From CAZAKZ01 sp964485695 (GTDB lineage Bacteria; Planctomycetota; JAFGQW01): 18,054 bases of DNA. Below the pieces are notes generated by a model. It made no database searches. It was not told where the DNA came from and saw only the letters and a list, made by a program, of their open reading frames with translations. How positions within the stretch are numbered: position 1 is the first letter of the stretch; every line of letters begins with the position of its first letter. Position numbers and translations under genes: made by a program. Below are positions 1 to 8,214 of the stretch, in pieces. The stretch spans positions 1 through 18,054 of the forward strand of contig CAZAKZ010000116.1 in the NCBI GenBank assembly GCA_964485695.1, read 5' to 3'.

Positions 1-52
1 AATCGCTGCCGGGACGCTAAAACAATGATGTCAAAAACCCCGGACACCACTG

Positions 53-94
53 AGTCAGATTGTATTCTTGCGCGGCCCCTAAATCTCACGAAAA

Positions 95-107
<13 letters not shown>
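53..107. repeat. Perfect 12-bp inverted repeat at the 3' end of the epimerase gene
   Basis: AGTCAGATTGTA at 53-64 is repeated as its exact reverse complement TACAATCTGACT at 96-107, with 31 bases between the arms. The right arm overlaps the last codons and the stop of the epimerase gene on the minus strand. It could be a transcript-end stem-loop, although the loop is long and no T-run follows, or the scar or terminus of a mobile element that replaced the normal end of the gene. Bases 1-52 contain no recognisable gene. Confidence 0.6.
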
Positions 108-1060
<953 letters not shown>

Positions 1061-1199
1061 ATCGAACATGGGACGATATCCGGAAGACGAGATTCCATGA
1101 AATCGCCATGAAATCCATCTGTATCACTGAACTTCCTCCGTCCCATATAGTGCGGAAAGCAGCGGAGACAAAGCACTTCGGTCCTGCTATGCTGGTGGT

Positions 1200-2927
1200 A
1201 TGACGCAACGGGTGCAAATCGTAATCTGCTGCCTGGCCGTGGGACTCTTACTCGGTCCTGCGTGCTCTCCGGACCGTCCTTCCGGAGACCAGGAGGAACT
1301 TGCCTGGGAGGCCATCGGCATCCGGGACTACACCCCGAGCGCGGACCAGAAACGGTTCGACGTCGCCCACTACGGCCTCGTTCTCACCCTGGATCTCGAG
1401 GCATCGGCCGTCTCGGGTCGCCTGTCGGTCCGGGGGAAGAAGGAGAAGAGCCTCGATGTGCTCGAGCTGGACCTCTACGACAACATGAAGGTCCAGAGGG
1501 TTTCCTCGGGAAAGGGAGATCTGAAGTTCGGCCGGTCCAGGCGCCACAAGCTGCGCATCGCCTTGCCGGATGCCGGAGCCGAGACTTTCGACGTAACCGT
1601 CGAGTTCGAGGGCCGTCCGTATCGGATTCTCTCGAACAGTGACTGGACTTGCGGCCTCAGGTTCGATCGGATCGGAGATCGGCCCGTGGTCTGCACCTGC
1701 TTCCAGCCCTTCTTCGCCCGGAGCCTGTTTCCGTGCAAGGACCACCCCTCGGACAAGGCCGAGGAAGGTGTCGACATCACGGTCACGGTTCCGAAGCCAC
1801 TCGTCGTGGTGGCCACCGGCCGCCGGATCGGGAAATCCGAGACGGCGGAAGGGCGCACCTTCCGCTGGCGCTCCCGGTATCCCGTGGCCACCAACCTCAT
1901 CTCCTTCAGCGCCGCCGAATACGTCGAGATCCGGGGCAAGCATGAGACCGAGGATGGAGGCAAGCTCCTGCTGCAATACTTCGTGCTGCCGCAGAACGAG
2001 GCGCGCGCCCGCAAGGCGTTTCAGGAGGTGCCCAGGCTGCTGAAGACTTACGAGCGGTTCTTCGGCCCTTTCCCCTTTGTCGAGGACAAGTACTGTCTGG
2101 TGGAGACCTCGTATTGCGGCCTCGAGAACCAGACTGCCATTGGCTATGGAAGCGAATTCCCCGAGGAGGCGCCGGGCCGCGGTGAATATGACTACACCCT
2201 GGTGCACGAGACCGCCCACGAATGGGCCGGCAACGCCGTCACCTGCAGCGACTGGCGTCACATCTGGCTTCACGAGGGCCTCGCTACCTATGCGGAAGGG
2301 CTCTACCTGGAAGCCCGCGACGGGCGGGATGCCTACCTGGACCTGGCCCGAAGCAGCTGGCTGTGGAATGCCGGAGACGAGGCGCTCACCGCCCGGGACG
2401 TGAACTCAGACCGGGACATCTTCGAATCCTCCATCTCCTACAGCCGTGGCGCCGCGGTGTTTCACATGCTGCGGTTCGTAGTGGGGGACAAGGCGTTCCT
2501 CGAGGGCCTGAAATCGTATTTCACCGATCCCGCACGGCGGTACGGAAACGCGGATACTGCGGCTTTCCGTCGTGTCATGGAAGCGGCCTCGGGCCGGAAC
2601 CTCGAGGCGTTCTTCAAGGCCTGGGTCCACGGGGCCGGCCGGTTTGATTGCGAGTACGACGTGGCCCGCGAAGGGGAGAAGGTGACGGTGGCAGTGCGGT
2701 CTGTATCGGGCCGGCCCGTACCTCACCGCCTGCCCATGATCATCCGCCTCGAGCAGGATGGCCGCCACCTGGACCGGAAGGTCCGAATCGGGCCGGAGGG
2801 AACGACCTGCAGGATTCCCCTGGTCGGCCGGGGCGAGTGGCGGGTGGTGTTCGATCCGGAGGGATGGCTCCTGAAAGGAGAAGTCGAGCGGCGTCCGGGG
2901 CTCATCCAGGAGATGGAACGAAAGTAG
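1200..2927 (+). CDS. M1 family zinc metallo-aminopeptidase, predicted lipoprotein
   Basis: This 575-residue protein is of the gluzincin M1 class, which removes N-terminal residues from peptides. It begins with a hydrophobic signal segment ending LLLGPAC. Cys22 is a plausible lipidation site, although the -3 residue is Gly rather than Leu, so membrane anchoring is likely but not certain. The exopeptidase motif appears as GLEN at 307-310 (family GxMEN). The zinc site is complete: HETAH at 336-340 and Glu359 eighteen residues later in WLHEGLATYAEG. The catalytic Tyr is probably Tyr414 in SYSRGA. The length matches the shorter bacterial M1 forms, which lack the large C-terminal HEAT/ARM domain of PepN. 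About 70 residues of beta-type sequence follow the helical part. The ATG at 1200 has no strong Shine-Dalgarno. It converges on the DUF2007-type gene with only 59 bases between the stops. Confidence 0.93.
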   Translation: MTQRVQIVICCLAVGLLLGPACSPDRPSGDQEELAWEAIGIRDYTPSADQKRFDVAHYGLVLTLDLEASAVSGRLSVRGKKEKSLDVLELDLYDNMKVQRVSSGKGDLKFGRSRRHKLRIALPDAGAETFDVTVEFEGRPYRILSNSDWTCGLRFDRIGDRPVVCTCFQPFFARSLFPCKDHPSDKAEEGVDITVTVPKPLVVVATGRRIGKSETAEGRTFRWRSRYPVATNLISFSAAEYVEIRGKHETEDGGKLLLQYFVLPQNEARARKAFQEVPRLLKTYERFFGPFPFVEDKYCLVETSYCGLENQTAIGYGSEFPEEAPGRGEYDYTLVHETAHEWAGNAVTCSDWRHIWLHEGLATYAEGLYLEARDGRDAYLDLARSSWLWNAGDEALTARDVNSDRDIFESSISYSRGAAVFHMLRFVVGDKAFLEGLKSYFTDPARRYGNADTAAFRRVMEAASGRNLEAFFKAWVHGAGRFDCEYDVAREGEKVTVAVRSVSGRPVPHRLPMIIRLEQDGRHLDRKVRIGPEGTTCRIPLVGRGEWRVVFDPEGWLLKGEVERRPGLIQEMERK

Positions 2928-2986
2928 CGGGGGCGGCTCCGGCATCCTGCGGCCCGACACGAGCCCGGCGGCAAGAACGGAGGATT

Positions 2987-3280
2987 TCAGTCCGGCGTTT
3001 CGTCGCCCTCCCCGTCGCCCTCATCCAGGGACTTGCCCGATTCCCGGGCCAGCTCCAGGATCTTCTTCGCCTCCTCGAGGTGTTCCTTCCGCACCCGGAC
3101 CCGCACGCCGTGGTCAAGGCCCAGCATCTTCTTCGGCATGGCGAATTCGTCCTGGAGAAAACGTCCATCCACGAAAGCCGGGATGCCCTCTGATTCCAGA
3201 ATGCCTGCAAGGAGCTCGGCTTCGAGGACGTTGCGAGCTTTTTTCACGACTGCCGTTTCAACGGAGTTCGGATCCGACAT
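2987..3280 (-). CDS. Small DUF2007-type putative signal-transducing protein
   Basis: This is a 97-residue cytoplasmic protein with no signal peptide. Its core (VVKKARNVLEAELLAGILESEG, then IPAFVDG, and later GVRVRVRKEHLEEAKKIL) matches the pattern of DUF2007 proteins: a beta strand, a helix covering 'eA.l..giLes.GI', a second strand and a C-terminal helix. Pfam describes the family only as putative signal transducing, and no catalytic residues are evident. The tail is very acidic (DEGDGEGDETPD). The start is well supported by an AGGAGGT-like ribosome-binding site (GGAGGT, complement of 3289-3294) eight bases before the ATG. It is divergent from the xdh-like operon, so the two may share a 163-base control region. 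Confidence 0.8.
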   Translation of the reverse strand: MSDPNSVETAVVKKARNVLEAELLAGILESEGIPAFVDGRFLQDEFAMPKKMLGLDHGVRVRVRKEHLEEAKKILELARESGKSLDEGDGEGDETPD

Positions 3281-3349
3281 GACGTGTCACCTCCGGGTAC
3301 CATCTTGAGCGCGGTGCCGGGAATGTCAACCTCCCGCTCTTTCCCCGTC

Positions 3350-3378
3350 TTGCATTGTTCCTGAGGGGTTGGTAGACT
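3350..3378 (+). promoter_or_regulatory. Candidate sigma70-type promoter of the xdh-like operon
   Basis: A -35-like TTGCAT at 3350-3355 and a -10-like TAGACT at 3373-3378 are separated by exactly 17 bases, 65 bases upstream of the xdhA start. This rests on sequence match only; GC-rich DNA gives such matches by chance. Confidence 0.4.
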
Positions 3379-3382
3379 GCCC

Positions 3383-3406
3383 GGCGGTGTGCTCTAGGCG
3401 GTGTGC
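3383..3406 (+). promoter_or_regulatory. 10-bp direct repeat, possible operator for xdh-like genes
   Basis: GGCGGTGTGC occurs at 3383-3392 and again at 3397-3406, separated by TCTA, giving a 14-base period. It lies about five bases downstream of the candidate -10 box and 38 bases before the xdhA start codon, where a repressor site would be expected. No regulator gene is adjacent, so the role is inferred from position alone. Confidence 0.35.
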
Positions 3407-3443
3407 ACCGTTCCCTGGCTAACCATGGCTCGGAGACCAGACG

Positions 3444-5585
3444 ATGGGCGTCGTCGGTCAAAATGTTCCTCGCAAGGACAGCGGCCCCAAGGTCACGGGT
3501 GCCGCGCGATATGTGGACGACCTCTCCTTTCCGGGCATGCTCCATGGCCGCACGGTCCGGTCCACCACTGCGTGCGGAATCCTCCACCGCGTGAACTGCG
3601 AATTCGATGCCACCGGCTTCACTGTCGTCGACTACCGGGACATCCCCGGGCGGAACACGATCACCCTCATCGAGGAGGATCAGCCATGCCTGGTGGAGGA
3701 AGAAATCCGGCACCACGGGGAGGCGGTCCTCCTCCTGGCTCACGAGGATCGCGAGCGGCTCCTCGAGGCGAAAGTGGACCTGGAATACGAGGAGAAGGCC
3801 CCTCTTCTCGATGCACGGGAATCCGGTAAAGTCTTCAAGACCATCCACATCATGAAGGGGAACGTCATTGAGGGGTTCTCCGACGCAGACATTGTCATCG
3901 AGGGGGAGTATCGAACCGGACACCAGGAGCAGCTCTACATCGAGCCCAACGGCATCATTGCGGTGCCCGAGAACGGCGGTGTCACCATCATCGGATCGCT
4001 CCAGTGTCCCTACTACGTCCACAGGGCTTTGACGGTCCTGCTGGCGCTGCCCGACGACCGGGTTCGGGTGGTTGCGGCCGAGTGCGGCGGGGCCTTTGGC
4101 GGCAAGGAGGAATACCCCTCCATGATCGCCGGTCACGCCGCACTCCTGGCGGTGAAGGCGGATCGTCCCGTCAAGATCGTGTATGACCGCCAGGAGGACA
4201 TGGTGGTCACCACCAAGCGGCACCCTGCCGTGATCCACCACCGCACCGGCGTCAAGAGAGACGGCCGCATCACGGCCATGGAGATCGATGTGCTCATGGA
4301 CGCCGGAGCCTATGTCACCCTGAGCCCTGTGGTTCTCTCCCGCGGTCTGCTCCACGCTTCCGGTCCATACCGGTGCGACAACGTCCGGATCTTCGGCCGG
4401 TCCGTCATGACAAATACGCCGCCCAACGGGGCCTTTCGCGGCTTCGGTGCGCCCCAGACCCAGTTCGCCGTGGAGGTGCACATGGACCGCATCGCCGAAC
4501 ACCTCGGCATGGACCCTGTGCACTTCAGGGAGGTCAACGTCCTGAGGCCCGGCGACACCACGGCCACGGGCCAGGTCCTGGGCGAGGACTGCTCCGCCCA
4601 CAAGGCGCTGACAGAAGCGGTGAGACGAACCGGATATCATGAAAAGCGAGAGGCCTGGAAAGGGACGAACCGGGGGATCGGTCTCTCTCTCTTCTTTCAC
4701 GGGGCGGGATTCACCGGCAGCGGCGAGGAGATGCTGGCGTCCATGGCATGTTTGAAGCTCACCGAGACGGGTGTGCAGATTCTGGTGTCCTCCACCGAGA
4801 TGGGGCAGGGCTCCCGCACCGCCCTGTCCCAGATCGTGGCCGACGCCCTGGGGATTTCATACGAGGACGTGGAGATGGAGAATCCCGACACTCGGATCGT
4901 GCCTGACAGCGGACCCACGGTGGCGTCCCGCACTTGCATGGTGGTGGGGGAGATTCTCCGGCAGTGTGCGGAAAAGATGAAGGAGCGTCTGGGCGAGCTG
5001 TCTCCACGGGAGTATTACCGGAACTACGGTCCTTTTGCCGTGACCGATTCCTATGCAAATCCAGCGGGCATCACCTGGGACGAGTATGCATACCGCGGTG
5101 ATGCGTACGCCACGTACGCCTGGGCGTGCGACGTGGTCGAGGTGGAGATGGATCCAGACACGTACGAGGTGCGGCCGCTCAATGTGACGGCGGTCCACGA
5201 CGTTGGCAAGGTCGTGAATCCCCGTCTTGCGGCCGGTCAGATCGAGGGCGGCACCGTCCAGGGCATCGGTTTTGCTCTGGGCGAGAAGGTGGTCATGGAG
5301 GGAGGGCGCATGGTCAATGCGCGGCTCACGGACTACGCCGTCCCGACCACCCTCGATGCCCCGGATATCGATGCTGTCCTACTTGAAACCCCGTTTCCCC
5401 ACGGACCGTTCGGGGCCAAGGGCCTCGGAGAGATCCCCATGGACGGGCCGGCGCCGGCGGTAGTGAACGCGATCCGGCACCTGGGCGTGGATATCCGGTC
5501 GGTTCCGACCTCACCCGAGTTGATTTTGGAGGCGATGTTCCCGCCTCACCCGATGTTCCCGATGTTCCCGCCTCACCCAGGTTGA
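3444..5585 (+). CDS. xdhA: Xanthine dehydrogenase-like molybdopterin-binding subunit
   Basis: This is the 713-residue catalytic subunit of a molybdenum hydroxylase, which hydroxylates N-heterocycles or aldehydes with water. An N-terminal a/b hammerhead domain (about 15-115; KVTGAARYVDD) is followed by two molybdopterin-binding domains. Motifs are GGAFGGKE at 215-222, FRGFGAPQ at 331-338, MGQG at 453-456 and GAKGLGE at 657-663, where Glu663 is the expected catalytic base. Glu222 and Arg300 fall where bovine xanthine oxidoreductase has its purine-binding Glu802 and Arg880, which favours a purine substrate. That alignment is from memory. The start has a modest GGAG eight bases upstream. The C-terminus is odd: after the normal SPELILEA it reads MFPPHPMFPMFPPHPG, made of 9-base units, and stops inside a duplicated copy of the xdhC leader. 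It is the first gene of an operon with the 2Fe-2S and FAD subunits. Confidence 0.9.
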   Translation: MGVVGQNVPRKDSGPKVTGAARYVDDLSFPGMLHGRTVRSTTACGILHRVNCEFDATGFTVVDYRDIPGRNTITLIEEDQPCLVEEEIRHHGEAVLLLAHEDRERLLEAKVDLEYEEKAPLLDARESGKVFKTIHIMKGNVIEGFSDADIVIEGEYRTGHQEQLYIEPNGIIAVPENGGVTIIGSLQCPYYVHRALTVLLALPDDRVRVVAAECGGAFGGKEEYPSMIAGHAALLAVKADRPVKIVYDRQEDMVVTTKRHPAVIHHRTGVKRDGRITAMEIDVLMDAGAYVTLSPVVLSRGLLHASGPYRCDNVRIFGRSVMTNTPPNGAFRGFGAPQTQFAVEVHMDRIAEHLGMDPVHFREVNVLRPGDTTATGQVLGEDCSAHKALTEAVRRTGYHEKREAWKGTNRGIGLSLFFHGAGFTGSGEEMLASMACLKLTETGVQILVSSTEMGQGSRTALSQIVADALGISYEDVEMENPDTRIVPDSGPTVASRTCMVVGEILRQCAEKMKERLGELSPREYYRNYGPFAVTDSYANPAGITWDEYAYRGDAYATYAWACDVVEVEMDPDTYEVRPLNVTAVHDVGKVVNPRLAAGQIEGGTVQGIGFALGEKVVMEGGRMVNARLTDYAVPTTLDAPDIDAVLLETPFPHGPFGAKGLGEIPMDGPAPAVVNAIRHLGVDIRSVPTSPELILEAMFPPHPMFPMFPPHPG

Positions 5586-5598
5586 TTTTGGAGGCGAT
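5509..5598 (+). repeat. 62-bp-period duplication spanning the end of xdhA and the xdhC ribosome-binding site
   Basis: The block 5509-5536 recurs at 5571-5598 with two mismatches. The shared core GTTGATTTTGGAGGCGAT (5519-5536 and 5581-5598) is exact. Between them are 9-base units in the order A-B-A-A-B, with A = GATGTTCCC and B = GCCTCACCC. The second copy carries GGAGG at 5590-5594, five bases before the xdhC ATG, and contains the xdhA stop TGA (5583-5585). On the minus strand the repeat reads AAATCAACCTGGGTGAGG, so this is a copy of the dispersed repeat family in the window. The insertion keeps the xdhA frame open and leaves the xdhC ribosome-binding site intact. Confidence 0.85.
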
Positions 5599-6030
5599 AT
5601 GCGATTCTGGCTGAACAGCCGGGAAATGGACGTGGAGGTCCATCCCATGAAGCGTCTCCTGGACGTGCTGCGCGAGGAGTGCGGCCTCACCGGCACCAAG
5701 GAAGGGTGCGGGGAGGGGGAATGTGGTGCCTGCACTGTGCTGGTGGACGACATGCTGGTGTGCTCCTGCCTGGTTCCATTCGCCCACGTCGAGGGAGCCA
5801 GGATCACCACCATCGAGGGTCTCGGTGGTGATCATCCCCTACAGAAGGCGTTCGAGGAGGAAGGGGCCGCTCAGTGCGGTATGTGCACCCCGGGCATGAT
5901 CATGACGGCGGAGGCCCTGGGGCCGGATCCGTCGCGGGATGAGATCAAGCGGCATTTATCGGGCACTCTTTGCCGGTGCACCGGGTATTCGGCTGTGTAT
6001 CGTGCGGTGGAAAAAGCCAAGAAATCATGA
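5599..6030 (+). CDS. xdhC: Xanthine dehydrogenase-like 2Fe-2S subunit
   Basis: This 143-residue iron-sulfur subunit passes electrons from the molybdenum centre to FAD. The N-terminal plant-ferredoxin-type cluster has the full ligand set Cys37, Cys42, Cys45 and Cys57 (C-x4-C-x2-C-x11-C, in CGEGECGACTVL). The C-terminal helical [2Fe-2S] domain has Cys93, Cys96, Cys125 and Cys127 (CGMCTPG and CRCTGY). The length is close to the usual 150-170 residues for separate small subunits, and no domain is missing. The ATG at 5599 follows GGAGG by four to five bases. Its stop overlaps the start of the FAD gene (ATGA), indicating translational coupling. The name follows E. coli usage for the FeS subunit; it is not the XdhC/CoxF chaperone. 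Confidence 0.92.
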   Translation: MRFWLNSREMDVEVHPMKRLLDVLREECGLTGTKEGCGEGECGACTVLVDDMLVCSCLVPFAHVEGARITTIEGLGGDHPLQKAFEEEGAAQCGMCTPGMIMTAEALGPDPSRDEIKRHLSGTLCRCTGYSAVYRAVEKAKKS

Positions 6031-6848
6031 GAACCCCCGTCTCGTCCCTCGAACTCTTGCAACCCCGGTCCCTGGTTGATGCATTACGCATGCTTCGGGA
6101 CGAGGGCCCTCTCATCCCCCTGGCCGGCGGGACTGACATTTATGTGTCCATGAACCTCGGCGAGATCCCTGGGCGGCGGTTTCTGGACCTGTGGAAGCTG
6201 GAAGAACTGAAGGGAATCGGCCTGGAGGGCGAGATTTTACGCATTGGCGCCCTGACCACCTATTCTGAAATAATCCAGTCCGCCCTCGTGGAGGCGCGGC
6301 TTCCCATCCTGGCCGCGGCTGCCCGGGAGGTGGGGGGGATTCAGATCCAGAACCGTGGCACACTTGGCGGAAACATCGCCAATGCATCTCCGGCCGGAGA
6401 TTCCCTTCCTGTTCTGACGGTGGCCGAGGCCGAGGTGGTGCTCGCGAGCGTGGGTACCGAGCGTCGCGTCCCCATGAACGCCTTCTACACCGGTTATCGA
6501 GAGACTGTCATGCGGCCAGACGAGATCATCTGTGCTGTGGAAGTACCGCCTGTGGAAGGGAGGCAGTGGTTCCGCAAGGTGGGCACACAAGCTGCTATGG
6601 CCATCTCCAAGGTGGTCATGGCAGCAGTTCGGGCTCCTGCACCACGTATCGCCCTGGGCAGCGTGGCGCCCACGGTGGTGCGTCTCGAAAGGACTGAGGC
6701 TTGCCTCGCCACGGGAAAGTCCATCAAAGAGGCCGAGCAGGTCCTGATCTCGGAGATCCAGCCTATCGACGATGTGCGCTCCACAGAGGTCTACCGCCGC
6801 CGTGTCTCGGCGAACCTACTCCGTCGGTTCTGGAACGACACGGAGTAA
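6027..6848 (+). CDS. xdhB: Xanthine dehydrogenase-like FAD-binding subunit
   Basis: This 273-residue FAD subunit of the molybdenum hydroxylase belongs to the CoxM/XdhB family. The open frame extends further upstream, but I take the ATG at 6027 because it overlaps the preceding stop by ATGA and leaves the usual N-terminus of the family. FAD-binding signatures are LAGGTD at 32-37 and TLGGNIANASPAGD at 112-125. The C-terminal CO-dehydrogenase flavoprotein-type domain (about 165-270; WFRKVGTQAAMAISKV) is present. Cofactor electrons would leave to NAD or another acceptor, and the sequence does not show which. It is the last gene of the operon. The stop is followed within 50 bases by two copies of the dispersed repeat, and no molybdenum-cofactor insertion factor gene follows. 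Confidence 0.9.
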   Translation: MRTPVSSLELLQPRSLVDALRMLRDEGPLIPLAGGTDIYVSMNLGEIPGRRFLDLWKLEELKGIGLEGEILRIGALTTYSEIIQSALVEARLPILAAAAREVGGIQIQNRGTLGGNIANASPAGDSLPVLTVAEAEVVLASVGTERRVPMNAFYTGYRETVMRPDEIICAVEVPPVEGRQWFRKVGTQAAMAISKVVMAAVRAPAPRIALGSVAPTVVRLERTEACLATGKSIKEAEQVLISEIQPIDDVRSTEVYRRRVSANLLRRFWNDTE

Positions 6849-6890
6849 AAAGGCTCCCACGCGAACCACGCGCGCGACGCGAAACGCGAA

Positions 6891-6941
6891 CCGCACCCAG
6901 GTTGATTCGATAATCCACTGGAACCTCACCAGGTTCGATTT
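6891..6941 (-). repeat. Two copies of the AAATCAACCTGGGTG repeat downstream of xdhB
   Basis: On the minus strand 6891-6907 reads AATCAACCTGGGTGCGG, an exact head of the family. A second, decayed copy at 6924-6941 reads AAATCGAACCTGGTGAGG, with one extra G and one missing G. The 3' half of the hairpin seen beside the transposase is absent. Orientation is the same as at the xdhA/xdhC junction. Confidence 0.75.
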
Positions 6942-7149
6942 GCTATACAGGATGTAGAGTCGCTTTATATGCAGATTCGTTGGAAGATGGTGTGGAATTG
7001 CTCTCACATCCATCGGGTAGTTTGACGATGCCCGTGAATCGAGGTATTACTCAGGCAAGCTTGTTGATCACGATCTGTATAGGACACGAACAAGGTCGCA
7101 TACCTACAAGTTGCTTTCGAAATTGGCCACCGCAAAGCGAATGGAAAGC

Positions 7150-7177
7150 ACTCCACGGATGTTGATCCACGTGGAGT
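7150..7177. terminator. Hairpin between xdhB and the transposase gene (possible terminator or element end)
   Basis: ACTCCACG at 7150-7157 pairs perfectly with CGTGGAGT at 7170-7177, and an inner GAT/ATC extends the stem with a small bulge. It lies 40 bases beyond the transposase stop. A short TTTA follows on the plus strand and GCTTTCC on the minus strand, so neither side has a proper U-run. It could end either transcript, or be a structured end bound by the HUH enzyme. Confidence 0.35.
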
Positions 7178-7217
7178 TTAGATAGAATGTGGATTCGTTG
7201 ATTTGCGCTACCCTGGA

Positions 7218-8120
7218 TCAGGCTGGAGATCGGCAGCGGACTGCGGCGTGCACTCGTAACCAAAACGTTCCAGCCGGGAAGAGTACGTTTCGAACACCCT
7301 TCTTCCACTTCAAGAATGCCGCTCGATAGGCTGTCACAAAAGCGCGCAGGCGTTGAAGAGCTGCAGTACGGAGTGCTTTGTCCTGGGCAGCAATCTTTGG
7401 AGAGATCTCACGACGTGGCTCCTGCGTGGCAGGACGATCAGCCCGGCGTTGCTTAAGGCAGGCTTTTGGCCCCAGGAATCGACGACGGGTTTTTCGGAAT
7501 TTGGCCTGGATCATATCCTCCATTTCCTTGACACGGCATTGGATCTCGGCAACAAACTTCCTGAGGCTCATGGAGACAACCGGAGGCGGGGGTTTCAGAG
7601 TAATAGATATTCTCCCTGGCATCGGGCCATCAGGTCGAAAGTGCACTTTTGGCCGGTCGACCGTCAGTGGTCTTCCCCCTATGTCTGTCGTTTTGCTGAG
7701 GAGTCCAGGCCATTGGGAACCACATGCGACGAGGCCGGCCGCCACGGGATTGGTTAGCACGTAGACTATTTTGTCCAGAATGTCTTCAGGAGATTCGAGG
7801 CGGACGGCGCTGTAGGGATTGGAAGACCAGAAGTTCTCCCAGCGGCCGAGTTTAGCGTTCATGGTTTTTGCGACGTACTTGTGCACCCAGGCCATGAAAT
7901 CCGGTAGCTTGCCCTCGACATCCGTGACAACGGCGTGCCAGTGGTTGGACATGACGCAGAATACGTGCACTTGGACGGAGGTGCGCTCAGCGGCACTGGC
8001 CAGGCAATAGAGGAAGATCTGGTTCACCTCTTCAGACGGGCTGAGCAGGAACTGTCTCTGGGTGCAGCGCCGAGTTATGAGATAGGTGGAGCCGGGTAGT
8101 ATTTCTCTTGGCAATGTCAT
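7218..8120 (-). CDS. REP-associated tyrosine transposase (RAYT, Y1/HUH, IS200-like)
   Basis: This 300-residue single-strand DNA transposase belongs to the TnpA-REP (RAYT) branch of the IS200/IS605 Y1 family. RAYTs nick and join at short hairpins called REP elements and are usually domesticated rather than freely mobile. The HUH metal motif is His60-Trp61-His62 in MSNHWHAV. The catalytic Tyr is Tyr120 in IVYVLTNPVAAGLV, a typical RAYT stretch. N-terminal PGSTYLITRR and C-terminal FPAGTFWLRVHAAVRC also fit the larger RAYT forms. The frame is intact from ATG to stop, so the enzyme may be active. A purine-rich AGGGAG lies very close to the ATG. An array of hairpin-forming repeats begins 95 bases upstream of its start, which is the arrangement expected for a RAYT and its substrate. 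Confidence 0.92.
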   Translation of the reverse strand: MTLPREILPGSTYLITRRCTQRQFLLSPSEEVNQIFLYCLASAAERTSVQVHVFCVMSNHWHAVVTDVEGKLPDFMAWVHKYVAKTMNAKLGRWENFWSSNPYSAVRLESPEDILDKIVYVLTNPVAAGLVACGSQWPGLLSKTTDIGGRPLTVDRPKVHFRPDGPMPGRISITLKPPPPVVSMSLRKFVAEIQCRVKEMEDMIQAKFRKTRRRFLGPKACLKQRRADRPATQEPRREISPKIAAQDKALRTAALQRLRAFVTAYRAAFLKWKKGVRNVLFPAGTFWLRVHAAVRCRSPA

Positions 8121-8214
8121 GGCTCCCTAAGGTCGAACTGAACGGCAGAGGGTTTCGAAAGAAATAAAAAAAATCGAGATTTCTACTCCAGGCCCCTCTT
8201 GTCCACGATGCGGG

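Larger units (their letters stand above)
6849..7217. other. 369-base gap between xdhB and the transposase, no gene called
   Basis: The first 50 bases are rich in CGCGAACC-like words and lead into two repeat copies (6891-6941). The rest is noticeably more AT-rich than the flanking genes. Open frames of 60-85 codons exist on both strands, but none has a recognisable motif or ribosome-binding site. A perfect 8-bp hairpin lies at 7150-7177. It may be a decayed gene or flanking DNA brought in with the transposase; I cannot tell. Confidence 0.5.

Noticed and set aside
1248..2273. 341-codon open frame antisense to the M1 peptidase
   Set aside because: It is fully covered by a confidently identified gene on the other strand, with no ribosome-binding site or family motif.
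3258..4700. 480-codon open frame on the minus strand
   Set aside because: It is antisense to xdhA, whose frame has complete cofactor motifs. The antisense frame is a product of GC-rich codon bias and has no recognisable domain.
7051..7308. 85-codon minus-strand open frame overlapping the end of the transposase
   Set aside because: No domain, no ribosome-binding site, and it overlaps the confidently called transposase frame.
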